DNA of 12,697 nt from an uncultured Lachnospiraceae bacterium. Its GTDB lineage: Bacteria; Bacillota; Clostridia; Lachnospirales; Lachnospiraceae. Of the stretch, positions 6,630-12,697 are shown piece by piece (position 1 is the stretch's first letter; every line of letters begins with the position of its first letter). Both the position numbers and the translations under genes were made by a program. The notes beneath the pieces were generated by a model, which saw only the letters and a program-made list of their open reading frames with translations, was not told where the DNA came from and did no database searches. Location of the stretch: positions 1 to 12,697 of the forward strand of contig CAJTMC010000068.1 in the NCBI GenBank assembly GCA_910577115.1. The letters run 5' to 3'.

Positions 6630-7175
6630 ATGGCATTATCACAAAAAAAAACTTATACAATCAAAGATATTTACGCCCTTCCGGAGGGGCAGCGGGCGGA
6701 GCTGATCGACGGACAGATGTATATGATGGCACCGCCAAACCGTATTCACCAAAGACTTTCCCACCTGTTAGATTGGACAATCGAAAACTATATTCGTGAC
6801 AAAATAGGCGACTGTGAAGTCTATCCGGCACCGTTTTCCGTATTTCTGAATGAAGATGACCAAAATTATGTTGAGCCTGACATTTCTGTCATCTGCGACA
6901 AAAATAAATTAATTGAAAAAGGTTGTAGCGGAGCCCCTGACTGGATTATTGAAATCACTTCCCCATCTAATCCACAGAACGATTACGGGATTAAGCTTTT
7001 CAAGTACCGCACTGCGGGCGTACGTGAATACTGGATTGTGAATCCGCAGAAAAAGACTGTTACAGTATACGACTTCGAAACGGAAAAAAAGTCGAATCAA
7101 TACAACTTTGAAGACGATGTACCCGTCTGTATTTATGAAGATCTTAGTATTAATATTGCTAATTTACTTTCATAA
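6630..7175 (+). CDS. Uma2 family endonuclease (DUF820)
   Basis: 181 residues. Uma2 proteins have the PD-(D/E)xK restriction-endonuclease fold and are common, often multi-copy, with unknown substrates. Visible features: YTIKDIYALPEGQRAELIDGQ (9-29) with the N-terminal acidic E25, the core VEPDISVICD (81-90, D85), WIIEITSPSN (105-114, E108) and basic residues near 122-125, then YWIVNPQKKTVTVYDFE (134-150). All catalytic positions appear present. GGGAGG lies 8 nt upstream of the ATG. It is transcribed away from sbcD with the micro-ORF. It may be a solitary nuclease or a decayed two-gene unit. Confidence 0.9.
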   Translation: MALSQKKTYTIKDIYALPEGQRAELIDGQMYMMAPPNRIHQRLSHLLDWTIENYIRDKIGDCEVYPAPFSVFLNEDDQNYVEPDISVICDKNKLIEKGCSGAPDWIIEITSPSNPQNDYGIKLFKYRTAGVREYWIVNPQKKTVTVYDFETEKKSNQYNFEDDVPVCIYEDLSINIANLLS

Positions 7176-7240
7176 GCAATTTGCGACGCCGCAAACAAAA
7201 AACGCCCGGCGCTTAAATTTTTCACGAACTGTTTTTATAA

Positions 7241-7390
7241 ATTCTGGCAGCAAAGCTTCCGTACATTAAAAAATTGTCGAAACACAGGCTAAAAAATGTA
7301 ACTATAGCCGAAGCATTTCTTTCTGTTCAGGAAATAAATGAGATTGCTAAGGCTTTAAAAGTGGATTCTCTATCAGAAAGGGATGAATGA
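7241..7390 (+). pseudogene. Eroded ORF tail upstream of the Cys-rich gene
   Basis: From 7241 the frame is open for 49 codons without a plausible ATG, reading ...KNVTIAEAFLSVQEINEIAK... and ending SLSERDE at a TGA (7388-7390). The composition is helical and protein-like, and its stop overlaps the ATG of the next gene (ATGA), the usual sign of a coupled gene pair. A TAA at 7238-7240 cuts it off. I do not recognise the family. It is probably the C-terminus of a lost gene that was co-transcribed with the next one. Confidence 0.4.
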
Positions 7391-7644
7391 ATATGGCGAG
7401 AATGAATTGCGTATGCGGAAACGTTTTAAGTACCGTACAGGCTCCCAATGACATACAGTTGTGGGTATATACAGATAAAGAATGGGATGCAATTATGGAT
7501 TGTGAAACATTAATTCCTTGGGAAATTCCATTACCTACATATGATGTGTGGATGTGCCCTAAATGCAAAAGATTGTATGTCTTCGAGAAAGGGAATGATA
7601 CAGCCATCATGACGTATGTTTTGGAAAATACAAAGCATAATTAG
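7387..7644 (+). CDS. Small Cys-rich (zinc-ribbon-like) protein of unknown function
   Basis: 85 residues from ATG 7387; a second ATG at 7393 fits the AAAGGG ribosome site slightly better. Cysteines C8 and C10 near the start (NCVCGN) and C57-x2-C60 (CPKCKRLYVF) could bind one zinc, with C39 as a further candidate. The middle part is acidic and hydrophobic (IQLWVYTDKEWDAIM). No known domain is recognised; small proteins of this shape occur as immunity or accessory proteins, but that is speculation. Its 3' end overlaps the opposite-strand GH35-like remnant by 38 bp. Confidence 0.6.
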   Translation: MNMARMNCVCGNVLSTVQAPNDIQLWVYTDKEWDAIMDCETLIPWEIPLPTYDVWMCPKCKRLYVFEKGNDTAIMTYVLENTKHN

Positions 7645-8461
7645 TTTCAATCCCTTCTGAAGTTGATGGCATTGAAAACGCATTATGCTTTGCCTCAAGG
7701 AAAGAATGGGGAAGATCGATGTTTTTCGGGGCAGCATCAAAACTCCCTGTAAAATCCTCCCGCATCTCTGACATCACCAAATAACATTCTTTTTTGTAAA
7801 ACAGCTTTGCCGGAACGCGCCACGCCGTTCCGTAATAAAAATGATCCGCGACAAGCATGCCATCCGCGTAAATCTGCGCTACATCATATTGGTCAGGAAT
7901 TTGCACAAATCCCTCCGCACCCGAAACCGTAATCTTTTTCCACGTCCTTTTGCGCACACCGCCAAAACAAAGCTGTTCGGCATAGGGCGGAGCAAACGGC
8001 TCGTCAACAGCCTCAAACACAGCCTCCGCCTGTGTAAACATACGGCTCACTGCAACATGCTCATACGCCGAACCGTTCCACACGTCATACGAAAAATCGC
8101 CGTCCTGCACTGCATGAATACCGTCCTCACACGTGTAAAGGTCGCAATTCTCCCCGATATAAAGCACGCCCAAAAGCTTGCGGGGAAAGCGGCAGCCTTT
8201 GGGTGTGCTCCTCCCACGGCGCCTCGGGATACGCGCCAAACACAGGAATGACTTCATCTACGGGAATTTTCGCGCCGTATACACTGTTCCACCCTGTCAC
8301 CGTATAAATCGGCGCCCGAAAGCCAATAGAAAGCGCAAGCTTTTTCAATGTGAACAAATGTTCCGCATTGTCTGCGTTTCTCCGTTTGGATTGTTCCCGC
8401 CCATGTTGAGGTGGTTTGTCAGAAGATTCGATTTTTGATATTCTTTGAATTGATACCGCAT
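7607..8461 (-). pseudogene. GH35-like glycosyl hydrolase pseudogene with two internal deletions
   Basis: Three pieces of one gene in different frames. Piece A (8461 to about 8373): intact start with AAGGAG 7 nt upstream, MRYQFKEYQKS...MGGNNPNGE, the N-terminus typical of GH35-like beta-galactosidases. Piece B (about 8375 to 8200): TLKKLALSIGFRAPIYTVTGWN then IPVDEVIPVFGAYPEAPWEEHT, from the catalytic barrel. Piece C (about 8190 to 7720): LLGVLYIGENCDLYTCEDG, and QYDVAQIYADGMLVADHFYYGTAWRVPAKL then CYLVMSEMRED, the C-terminal domain. About 280 codons remain of a family usually several hundred residues longer. The lipoprotein gene lies 69 nt upstream and may share its transcript. The reading tail after about 7720 is probably noise. 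Family call from motif memory. Confidence 0.65.
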
Positions 8462-8530
8462 GTTTGTACTCCTTTTTATACCTTATTCCTACAGGCAACG
8501 CGCCGGACAGACGTGTTTTGGAATTTTGCC

Positions 8531-9058
8531 TTACTGATAAATTTCAATGACAACCTTCTCCGCCACAAACTCCTCACCGTCAAAATGCCCGAACGCTTCC
8601 AGTCCGCTGCCCTCCTCAATATCCGAAAAAACAGCCTGCTCCGTATCAATCCCTGCTCCGCCGCCCTGAATAATCCAGCGTTCAAATACGGTCGTATCCG
8701 CGCACCGGACTGTCACCAATTCCTCCCCGGGGCTGCCCGGCTCCGGCAGGATAACCATTGAGTTATCCGAATCCTCGTACAGGGTACGGCTGATGACAAA
8801 GCTGTCCTGCGCGACGCTTCTGACTTTACCGCCGATAATCTCCGTATCCTGACTGCTGCCGCTGTCCAAAATAGCAGTTTCGGGCATGTCATTTTTGATT
8901 TCGTCAGCCTGAGTTTGCGGGATTGTTTCTTCGTCTGTTTTTCCTTCCACAGAAAAAGGGACAACCTCCTGTTGCGTGTCCTGACTGCTGCCACAACCCG
9001 CCGCACCTGTTATAATCAGCGCAATCAGTCCTGCTGCAATCGCCTGTTTTGTTTTCAT
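8531..9058 (-). CDS. Predicted lipoprotein of unknown function
   Basis: 175 residues. Signal: MKTKQAIAAGLIALIITGAAG followed by C, a lipobox (TGAAGC) at residues 17-22, so it should be lipid-anchored on the outer face of the membrane. A Ser/Asp/Gln/Glu-rich linker contains SSQDT twice. The rest is a compact domain (VRSVAQDSFVISRTLY, EELVTVRCADTTVFERWI, LEAFGHFDGEEFVAEKVVIEIYQ) reading like the small beta-strand metal/OB-type lipoproteins of Lachnospiraceae, not assignable to a function. ATG 9058 is chosen over the upstream one because GAGGAAA precedes it and the signal peptide follows at once. It sits upstream of the GH35-like remnant. Confidence 0.85.
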   Translation of the reverse strand: MKTKQAIAAGLIALIITGAAGCGSSQDTQQEVVPFSVEGKTDEETIPQTQADEIKNDMPETAILDSGSSQDTEIIGGKVRSVAQDSFVISRTLYEDSDNSMVILPEPGSPGEELVTVRCADTTVFERWIIQGGGAGIDTEQAVFSDIEEGSGLEAFGHFDGEEFVAEKVVIEIYQ

Positions 9059-9129
9059 TTGCAATTTCCTCGCTTTACCGTTATTTTTACCGCAGGCAGG
9101 CTCGTCCAAACCGCTCTGTGGCGCGTTTC

Positions 9130-9138
9130 ATTATAGCA
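9130..9138 (-). promoter_or_regulatory. Extended -10 promoter of the lipoprotein gene
   Basis: On the - strand TGC-TATAAT, an extended -10 with perfect TATAAT, about 72 nt before the lipoprotein ATG. No -35 with right spacing is seen, as is common when the TGn element is present. Confidence 0.5.
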
Positions 9139-9147
9139 GGGAAATCT

Positions 9148-9396
9148 CTAATGCATCTCTAACCATTTCTTATAGTTTACCCGTTTCTCCCAGTTCGTGC
9201 AACAAAAGCGGCGCTTCGGAAAAGACTTTTTTAATTGAGAAGCCCTTGCGAATATACCCAAAAAGTATTTGATACGAAGAAGCATCTCCTTGCACATACC
9301 GCATTCTGTGCCATGGATAGTATAGAAAAATAAAATGGGAATTTCCATTTCTGAAAACTCCCTTAAATCATGATCTAATGGCTTTAAATTCATCAA
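9148..9396 (-). CDS. Uncertain small ORF downstream of 9368-9613
   Basis: 82 codons, basic, starting MNLKPLDHDLREFSEMEIPI and ending NWEKRVNYKKWLEMH. The ribosome site is poor (AAGGA is 16 nt away). A different frame of the same DNA reads MRYVQGDASSYQILFGYIRK onward and looks equally protein-like, so this may be a decayed gene or chance. It overlaps the upstream ORF by 29 bp. No family recognised. Confidence 0.25.
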   Translation of the reverse strand: MMNLKPLDHDLREFSEMEIPILFFYTIHGTECGMCKEMLLRIKYFLGIFARASQLKKSFPKRRFCCTNWEKRVNYKKWLEMH

Positions 9397-9613
9397 TTAA
9401 TTTTTTTATCCTTTCTAATGTTTCATTTGTAATTTGTTCTATTTCTTCTTCTGTATGAGTATAGTAAAAAGACGGTGGAAACAGCCCCCAGCAGCTACCA
9501 CCCATAAATAGCCACAAATTATCCATTTCCCGTAGTTTTCTTTTAAACAATACGCTCTGTTTCCATTTTTTTAGGATACTGATACATTTTCCCATAACCG
9601 CCATTATCCGCAT
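9368..9613 (-). CDS. Hypothetical small protein
   Basis: 81 residues with a basic start (GKCISILKKWKQSVLFKRKL), a Gly/Trp-rich middle (LWLFMGGSCWGLFPPSFYYT) and a helical acidic end (TEEEIEQITNETLERIKKLIDEFKA). GAGGAA lies about 10 nt before the ATG at 9613, which supports translation. Both the residue layout and codon use look genuine, but I do not recognise the family. The short helical tail could mediate dimerisation. Confidence 0.5.
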   Translation of the reverse strand: MRIMAVMGKCISILKKWKQSVLFKRKLREMDNLWLFMGGSCWGLFPPSFYYTHTEEEIEQITNETLERIKKLIDEFKAIRS

Positions 9614-9741
9614 TTGCCGTCGTTCCTCTCTGTTTTACTGTATTCTAATTCCTGCTTTTTCTGCAAAGCATTTCCTTTACGCCATAAGCACTTCAAACTG
9701 TTCATCACTCATATTCAAATTTCTTTCCTGCTCTTATAAGT

Positions 9742-9786
9742 ATATTCTCTATTGCGAAGATATTCAAGTATCAGAATATATTTTAT
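9742..9786. repeat. 45-bp direct repeat, copy 1
   Basis: Matches 9861-9905 at 42 of 45 positions, offset 119 bp. It contains an inner dyad ATATTC-N8-GAATAT and the word AGTATCA (9767-9773). The 329-base region 9614-9942 between genes has no ORF of interest besides this, and is very A/T-rich. Confidence 0.85.
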
Positions 9787-9860
9787 CCCTGTTTCCTTTG
9801 TTCTTTATTTTTTTCTTCAATTTAATTGCACACATTCCATTTTGTTCTTTATGCCTTTCC

Positions 9861-9905
9861 ATATTCGCTATTACGAAGATATTTAAGTATCAGAATATAT
9901 TTTAT
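9861..9905. repeat. 45-bp direct repeat, copy 2
   Basis: Matches copy 1 with three substitutions. Its inner dyad has one mismatch (ATATTT-N8-GAATAT). It ends inside the predicted promoter of the HTH gene at 9943. TTTGTTCTTTAT also occurs twice nearby (9797-9808, 9841-9852). Confidence 0.85.
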
Positions 9906-9923
9906 TCTAATGTTAATGATACT
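9883..9923 (+). promoter_or_regulatory. Promoter/operator of the HTH gene
   Basis: TTAAGT (9883-9888), 17-bp spacer and TCTAAT (9906-9911) give a weak promoter. AGTATCA (9886-9892) and TGATACT (9917-9923) form a perfect 7-bp dyad around the -10. With the extra AGTATCA in repeat copy 1, this looks like an operator set for an autoregulated HTH protein. Inference. Confidence 0.45.
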
Positions 9924-9942
9924 ATGGAAGGGGGCGCTGAAT

Positions 9943-10161
9943 GTGATTGACTATATCCCGTTTTGGGAAACTTTGAAAAAATCAACTGAAAATTGGTACA
10001 CTTTGACAAACAAACATCATTTATCACATAGCACACTCCACCGTTTGAAGCACAACAAAGATGTATCAACGAAAACGCTGAATGATTTATGCCGAATTTT
10101 AGACTGTGACATAAAAGATATTATCCGATATATTCCTTCTGACAAGGACCAAAAGTTATAA
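9943..10161 (+). CDS. Small Cro/CI-type HTH regulator
   Basis: 72 residues from GTG 9943, with GGAAGGGGG 8 nt upstream. The longer ORF upstream is not used because it runs through the repeat and has no ribosome site. The sequence (FWETLKKSTENWYTLTNKHH, LSHSTLHRLKHNKDVSTKTL, DLCRILDCDIKDIIRYI) is the compact HTH_26/YozG-like form: helix 2 'LSHSTLHRLK' and recognition helix followed by the LC-x-L-x-C-x-I-x-DI ending typical of this family. It probably binds the repeats upstream and represses itself. Confidence 0.8.
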   Translation: MIDYIPFWETLKKSTENWYTLTNKHHLSHSTLHRLKHNKDVSTKTLNDLCRILDCDIKDIIRYIPSDKDQKL

Positions 10162-10350
10162 ACCGGCGATAGAAATTTTCATCGGCTGTTGTCGCTTAAA
10201 TTTATCTTTCATATCAATAACCATGCTCCTTTTGTTCTTTCCTTATCCTTCTTGGCTTACTATATTTCCTCTCTTTTTTGTGCAAAAATTAAGAGGCGCA
10301 TCGCGGCGAAATCGTTTATACTTATCCTAAAAAGAAGGAGGTTTTTAAAA

Positions 10351-11199
10351 ATGGAATGGATTGAACGGTTGAACAACACAATGGACTATATTGAGAACCA
10401 TTTGACAGACACCATCGACTATGAGCAGCTTGGGAGGATTGCCTGCTGTTCGGCGTATCATTTTCAGCGCATGTTTACCTACATGGCGGGCGCAACACTG
10501 TCCGAATATATCCGCAGGCGGAAAATGTCTTTGGCGGCAGTCGATTTGCAGGGCGGCGACGCGAAGGTCATAGAGATTGCAGCCAAGTACGGTTACAATT
10601 CGCCAACGGCGTTCAACAGGGCATTTCAAGCAGTTCATGGGATTGCGCCGTCCGCCGTAAAAAATGAGGGCGTGTCGGTAAAATCGTTTCCGCCGCTGAC
10701 TTTTCAAATAACGGTAAAAGGAGCCGAAGAACTAACTTACCACATTGAAACAAAGGACGCATTTCGCATTATCGGAGTATCTGCACCGCTGCATCAGGAG
10801 ATTGAGAAGAACTTTTCCATTGTACCCGACATGTGGCAGAATGCCGTACAAAACGGTACGCTTGAAAAGCTTGCAGGGCTGATGGACACGCCGCCGATGG
10901 GCATTTTGGGCGTAAGCGCCTGTAATGAAGCAGAGCATTGGAAGTATTTTATCGCCGTTTCCAGTACGAAAACGGACGAAGCGTTTGCGGAATATCTTGT
11001 GCCTGCGTCCACTTGGGCAATCTTTTCGGGGAAAGGCACCAATTTGTCCGTACAGGATCTGGAACGGCGCATTGTGCTGGAGTGGCTGCCGACTTCGGGT
11101 TATGAGTACGCCAACGCGCCGGATATTGAGGTTTATCTAAACCCCGATCCGCAGAACGCACAGTATGAAGTGTGGATTCCGGTTGTGAAAGCGCAATAG
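10351..11199 (+). CDS. AraC family regulator with GyrI-like effector domain
   Basis: 282 residues from ATG 10351, with AAGGAGG 10 nt upstream; the open frame further upstream is ignored for lack of a ribosome site. Residues 5-107 hold two HTH motifs of the AraC/XylS domain (IDYEQLGRIACCSAYHFQRM, then VIEIAAKYGYNSPTAFNRAF) with the usual GIAPSA ending. Residues about 130-282 are a GyrI/Rob-like effector-binding domain (FRIIGVSAPL, VPDMWQNAV, GVSACNE, YFIAVSST, IFSGKGTN, LEVYLNPDP-type end). It probably senses a small molecule and activates a nearby gene, possibly the truncated DJ-1 gene downstream. A TATACT -10-like word lies at 10317-10322 but without a -35. Confidence 0.9.
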   Translation: MEWIERLNNTMDYIENHLTDTIDYEQLGRIACCSAYHFQRMFTYMAGATLSEYIRRRKMSLAAVDLQGGDAKVIEIAAKYGYNSPTAFNRAFQAVHGIAPSAVKNEGVSVKSFPPLTFQITVKGAEELTYHIETKDAFRIIGVSAPLHQEIEKNFSIVPDMWQNAVQNGTLEKLAGLMDTPPMGILGVSACNEAEHWKYFIAVSSTKTDEAFAEYLVPASTWAIFSGKGTNLSVQDLERRIVLEWLPTSGYEYANAPDIEVYLNPDPQNAQYEVWIPVVKAQ

Positions 11200-11217
11200 A
11201 AGGCTGTCATTGTAGTT

Positions 11218-11276
11218 GCCATCCGGCAAGGGCAGGCTCGGCTAACCTTGCCGGATGGCGGACAACTTTAATTTTT
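11218..11276 (+). terminator. Stem-loop between the AraC-type gene and the DJ-1 remnant
   Basis: A 14-bp perfect stem (GCCATCCGGCAAGG 11218-11231 with its complement 11246-11259), a 14-nt loop, then TTTAATTTTT within 17 nt. The stem is very strong; the T-tract is weakly placed. It lies 18 nt after the AraC-type stop and at the 3' end of the opposite-strand DJ-1 remnant, so it likely serves as shared transcript end. Confidence 0.6.
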
Positions 11277-11753
11277 ATCGGCAGACGGCAAAGTTTGCAT
11301 GAGCGCAAAGAAATATTCCGGCTCTCCGGTACGAAAATATTCATACCACGCTTCCAGTGTGTCAGATTGGAAAACCTCTAAATGCGCAATAATCTGTTTC
11401 GCCCACAACAAGGCTCCGGCGGAGCCTGCCGTAATAAGGTTGTTATCTGCTACAGATGGCTTGTCTACGTAAAAGCTTTGTCCCTTATAGCCGGGAGACA
11501 CCATTTCAAGAAATCCCTTTCCGTTGCTGGTATGCGGACGCTTATCCAGCAGACCGTAATTTGCAAGTGCAGCAGTAGCCCCACAGATTGTACACACCGT
11601 TGCACCTGCTGCAAGTAATTCGTCTGCCTTTTCAAGAATCGCTTCATGCCTTGGGTCGTTCCATGTATCTGCGCCCGGTAAAAGTAACATGCTTGTTTCA
11701 CTTACAACAATATCATCAATCAAACAATCGGGCACAACTGTCAGCCCGCCCAT
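11268..11753 (-). pseudogene. DJ-1/PfpI family protein, N-terminus missing
   Basis: 161 residues of a DJ-1/PfpI glutamine-amidotransferase-like protein. The nucleophile elbow TICGATAAL has C57, with LLLPGADTWNDP (23-34), DKRPHTSN (70-77), MVSPGYKGQSFYVDKPSV and a C-terminal LEAWYEYFRTGEPEYFFALM. Family members usually have about 50 more N-terminal residues ending in TTMGGL; here the sequence starts exactly at that MGGL and is preceded in frame by TAA and TGA, with no ribosome site. So the first beta-strand and helix of the fold, including the usual acidic residue pairing with the Cys, are gone. The opposite side of the junction holds a truncated WYL-type regulator. Likely non-functional. Confidence 0.8.
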
Positions 11754-11755
11754 TG

Positions 11756-11995
11756 TTTATCAAAATCCGTATTCATAAATCTATCATGGACAGGGTGCTT
11801 GATTTTTGCACTTTTGAACACTTTTCGCCAGACTGTGACGAATATTATATTGTCCATTTCCCTTTTATAGAGAACGAGTACTACTATAACATTCTTTTCA
11901 GTTTCGGGGATAAATGTGAATGCTTAGAGCCGTTACATATCCGCACAGAAATGAAGCGCAGAATACAAAAGATTGCTGCCCTGTATGAAAATTAG
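11756..11995 (+). pseudogene. C-terminal fragment of a YafY/WYL-type transcriptional regulator
   Basis: About 79 codons, reading IKIRIHKSIMDRVLDFC, EYYIVHFPFIENEYYYNILFS and FGDKCECLEPLHIRTEMKRR to the stop. This matches the C-terminal (WCX) part of HTH-WYL regulators: an R-x-R strand, VxFPF, then SFGD-x-x-x-x-LEP-x-x-R. The DNA-binding N-terminus and most of the WYL domain are missing. The fragment begins within a few bases of the truncated DJ-1 start on the other strand. No own start or promoter. The region 11996-12152 after it has no supported gene. Confidence 0.7.
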
Positions 11996-12152
11996 AACAA
12001 GCAACTTCTTTGAATTTCCCCTTGTATTTTACCATTAAGTATTTCTAAGCCACGCAGGAACGGTCAATACGGGCGGACTAGGAGCATAGCGTCGCAGTGA
12101 CGGAAAAAATGCAGGCGTATATGCTGGATACCGCAAAGGATATTGAATTTCA

Positions 12153-12637
12153 ACGAGCAACAATCAGGAGCACAGCGCAGAATTGGACGCGGCGCTTGAC
12201 CGTTTATATGAGCTGCTGCATGTACCGCCTGTTCCAAGAAGAGTGGAGTATGACGGGAAATCGCGCATTACGGTGTCGGAAACAACATGGCAGAAACAGC
12301 ACAGCGAGCTGTGGGCGCTGCTTGTTCCCGGCTCGGGACACGCCAATACGATACAGGGCGAGGTAATCCGCATTTCGGGGCGGTTGGGGTACGAAATCCT
12401 CAACAACGGCTGCATGAATTGGACAAGGATTTTAAAACAATGGCGCAGGCTTTTTTGACGCATGTACAGATGGGAAATCCTCTTCCGGAGGCGGAATTGG
12501 CGGAGGTTGCTGCCATAGTCCGCTCTATTCGCAACGCCTATGAAAAAGAAATCGACCGCTTATCGGAGCTGGCGGTGAAGTGGGTGATTTTAAATCCTGA
12601 GCCGATTGCGGTAGAGAAGGCTGCTTATCGGAAATAA
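12153..12637 (+). pseudogene. Clostridia-type hypothetical protein with a frameshift
   Basis: Reads SNNQEHSAELDAALDRLYEL, VEYDGKSRITVSETTWQKQHS, ELWALLVPGSGHANTIQGEV, IRISGRLGYEILNNGCMNW up to base 12422, then in another frame DKDFKTMAQAFLTHVQMGNP and EIDRLSELAVKWVILNPEPI to the stop at 12635-12637. One missing G in the run at 12421-12422 (GGAC instead of GGGAC) explains the shift. The codon before SNNQ is ACG, where ATG would be expected; the frame has a stop just upstream. Both point to a dying gene. I know this type of protein from Clostridia mobile and accessory regions but cannot assign a function. Confidence 0.6.
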
Positions 12638-12697
12638 TGATTGAAACGGGCAGGATTATGAAAATACAGGAAACATAATCGCGAATGCATAGTAAAA

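Noticed and set aside
7180..7230. Terminator after Uma2 (TTTGCG-ACGC-CGCAAA hairpin)
   Set aside because: It is followed by C and an A-run, with no T-run on either strand, and the nearby CGCCCGGCG core has no matching second arm.
9826..9942. N-terminal extension of the small HTH protein
   Set aside because: It crosses repeat copy 2, lacks a ribosome site, and GTG 9943 has a strong one.
10189..10350. N-terminal extension of the AraC-type regulator
   Set aside because: A/T-rich, hydrophobic unconserved-looking sequence; AAGGAGG and ATG at 10351 fit the family start.
12097..12366. Separate + strand ORF overlapping the frameshifted hypothetical gene
   Set aside because: Its second half is the shadow of the recognisable frame and its Arg/Cys-rich composition looks like a wrong-frame translation; only the first 20 or so codons could be anything real.
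12637..12678. 13-codon ORF overlapping the last stop (TAATG)
   Set aside because: Too short, no ribosome site and no recognisable sequence; possibly the start of a decayed next gene.
1..12697. tRNA, rRNA, CRISPR array or insertion sequence
   Set aside because: No cloverleaf, regular spaced repeats or transposase motifs were seen on either strand by eye.

Overview
The window looks like a gut Clostridia genome, probably Lachnospiraceae. This rests on the moderate-to-low G+C, strong AGGAGG-type ribosome sites, a Firmicute MobA/MobL-type relaxase, a DUF6061-like mobile-element protein, Uma2 and SbcD. The genus cannot be fixed from sequence alone. No rRNA, tRNA or CRISPR array was seen.

Bases 1-4.8 kb are mobile-element DNA. 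A relaxase with the HxxxxxxxNxHxH-type motif ends in an apparent one-base frameshift. A four-gene cargo operon follows on the + strand: a Nudix hydrolase fused to a small inorganic-pyrophosphatase-like domain, a GNAT acetyltransferase, an M24-type metallopeptidase-fold protein overlapping it, and a KilA-N protein. The operon closes with a 30-bp perfect palindromic terminator right after the last stop. A DUF6061-like gene faces it. The roughly 390 bases after that (4.82-5.21 kb) hold no convincing gene but are rich in inverted repeats, with a leader-peptide-like arrangement.

Bases 5.2-7.6 kb look chromosomal: sbcD (- strand, consensus-like promoter), with its usual partner sbcC missing where the mobile DNA begins; then a divergent unit with a good promoter, an 18-codon micro-ORF, a Uma2-family nuclease, an eroded ORF tail and a small Cys-rich protein.

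Bases 7.6-12.7 kb show heavy gene decay. A glycosyl-hydrolase-35-like gene keeps its start and C-terminus but has lost two internal blocks. A DJ-1/PfpI gene and a WYL-type regulator have lost their facing 5' ends at one junction. A Clostridia-type hypothetical gene near the right end carries a one-base frameshift. Intact genes among these are a lipoprotein, a small HTH regulator with two 45-bp upstream repeats, and an AraC/GyrI-like regulator.

The most unusual unit is the Nudix-PPase / GNAT / M24 / KilA-N cassette, whose joint function I cannot assign. The AraC-type regulator next to DJ-1, and the HTH gene behind repeated operator-like elements, are the other regulatory points of interest.
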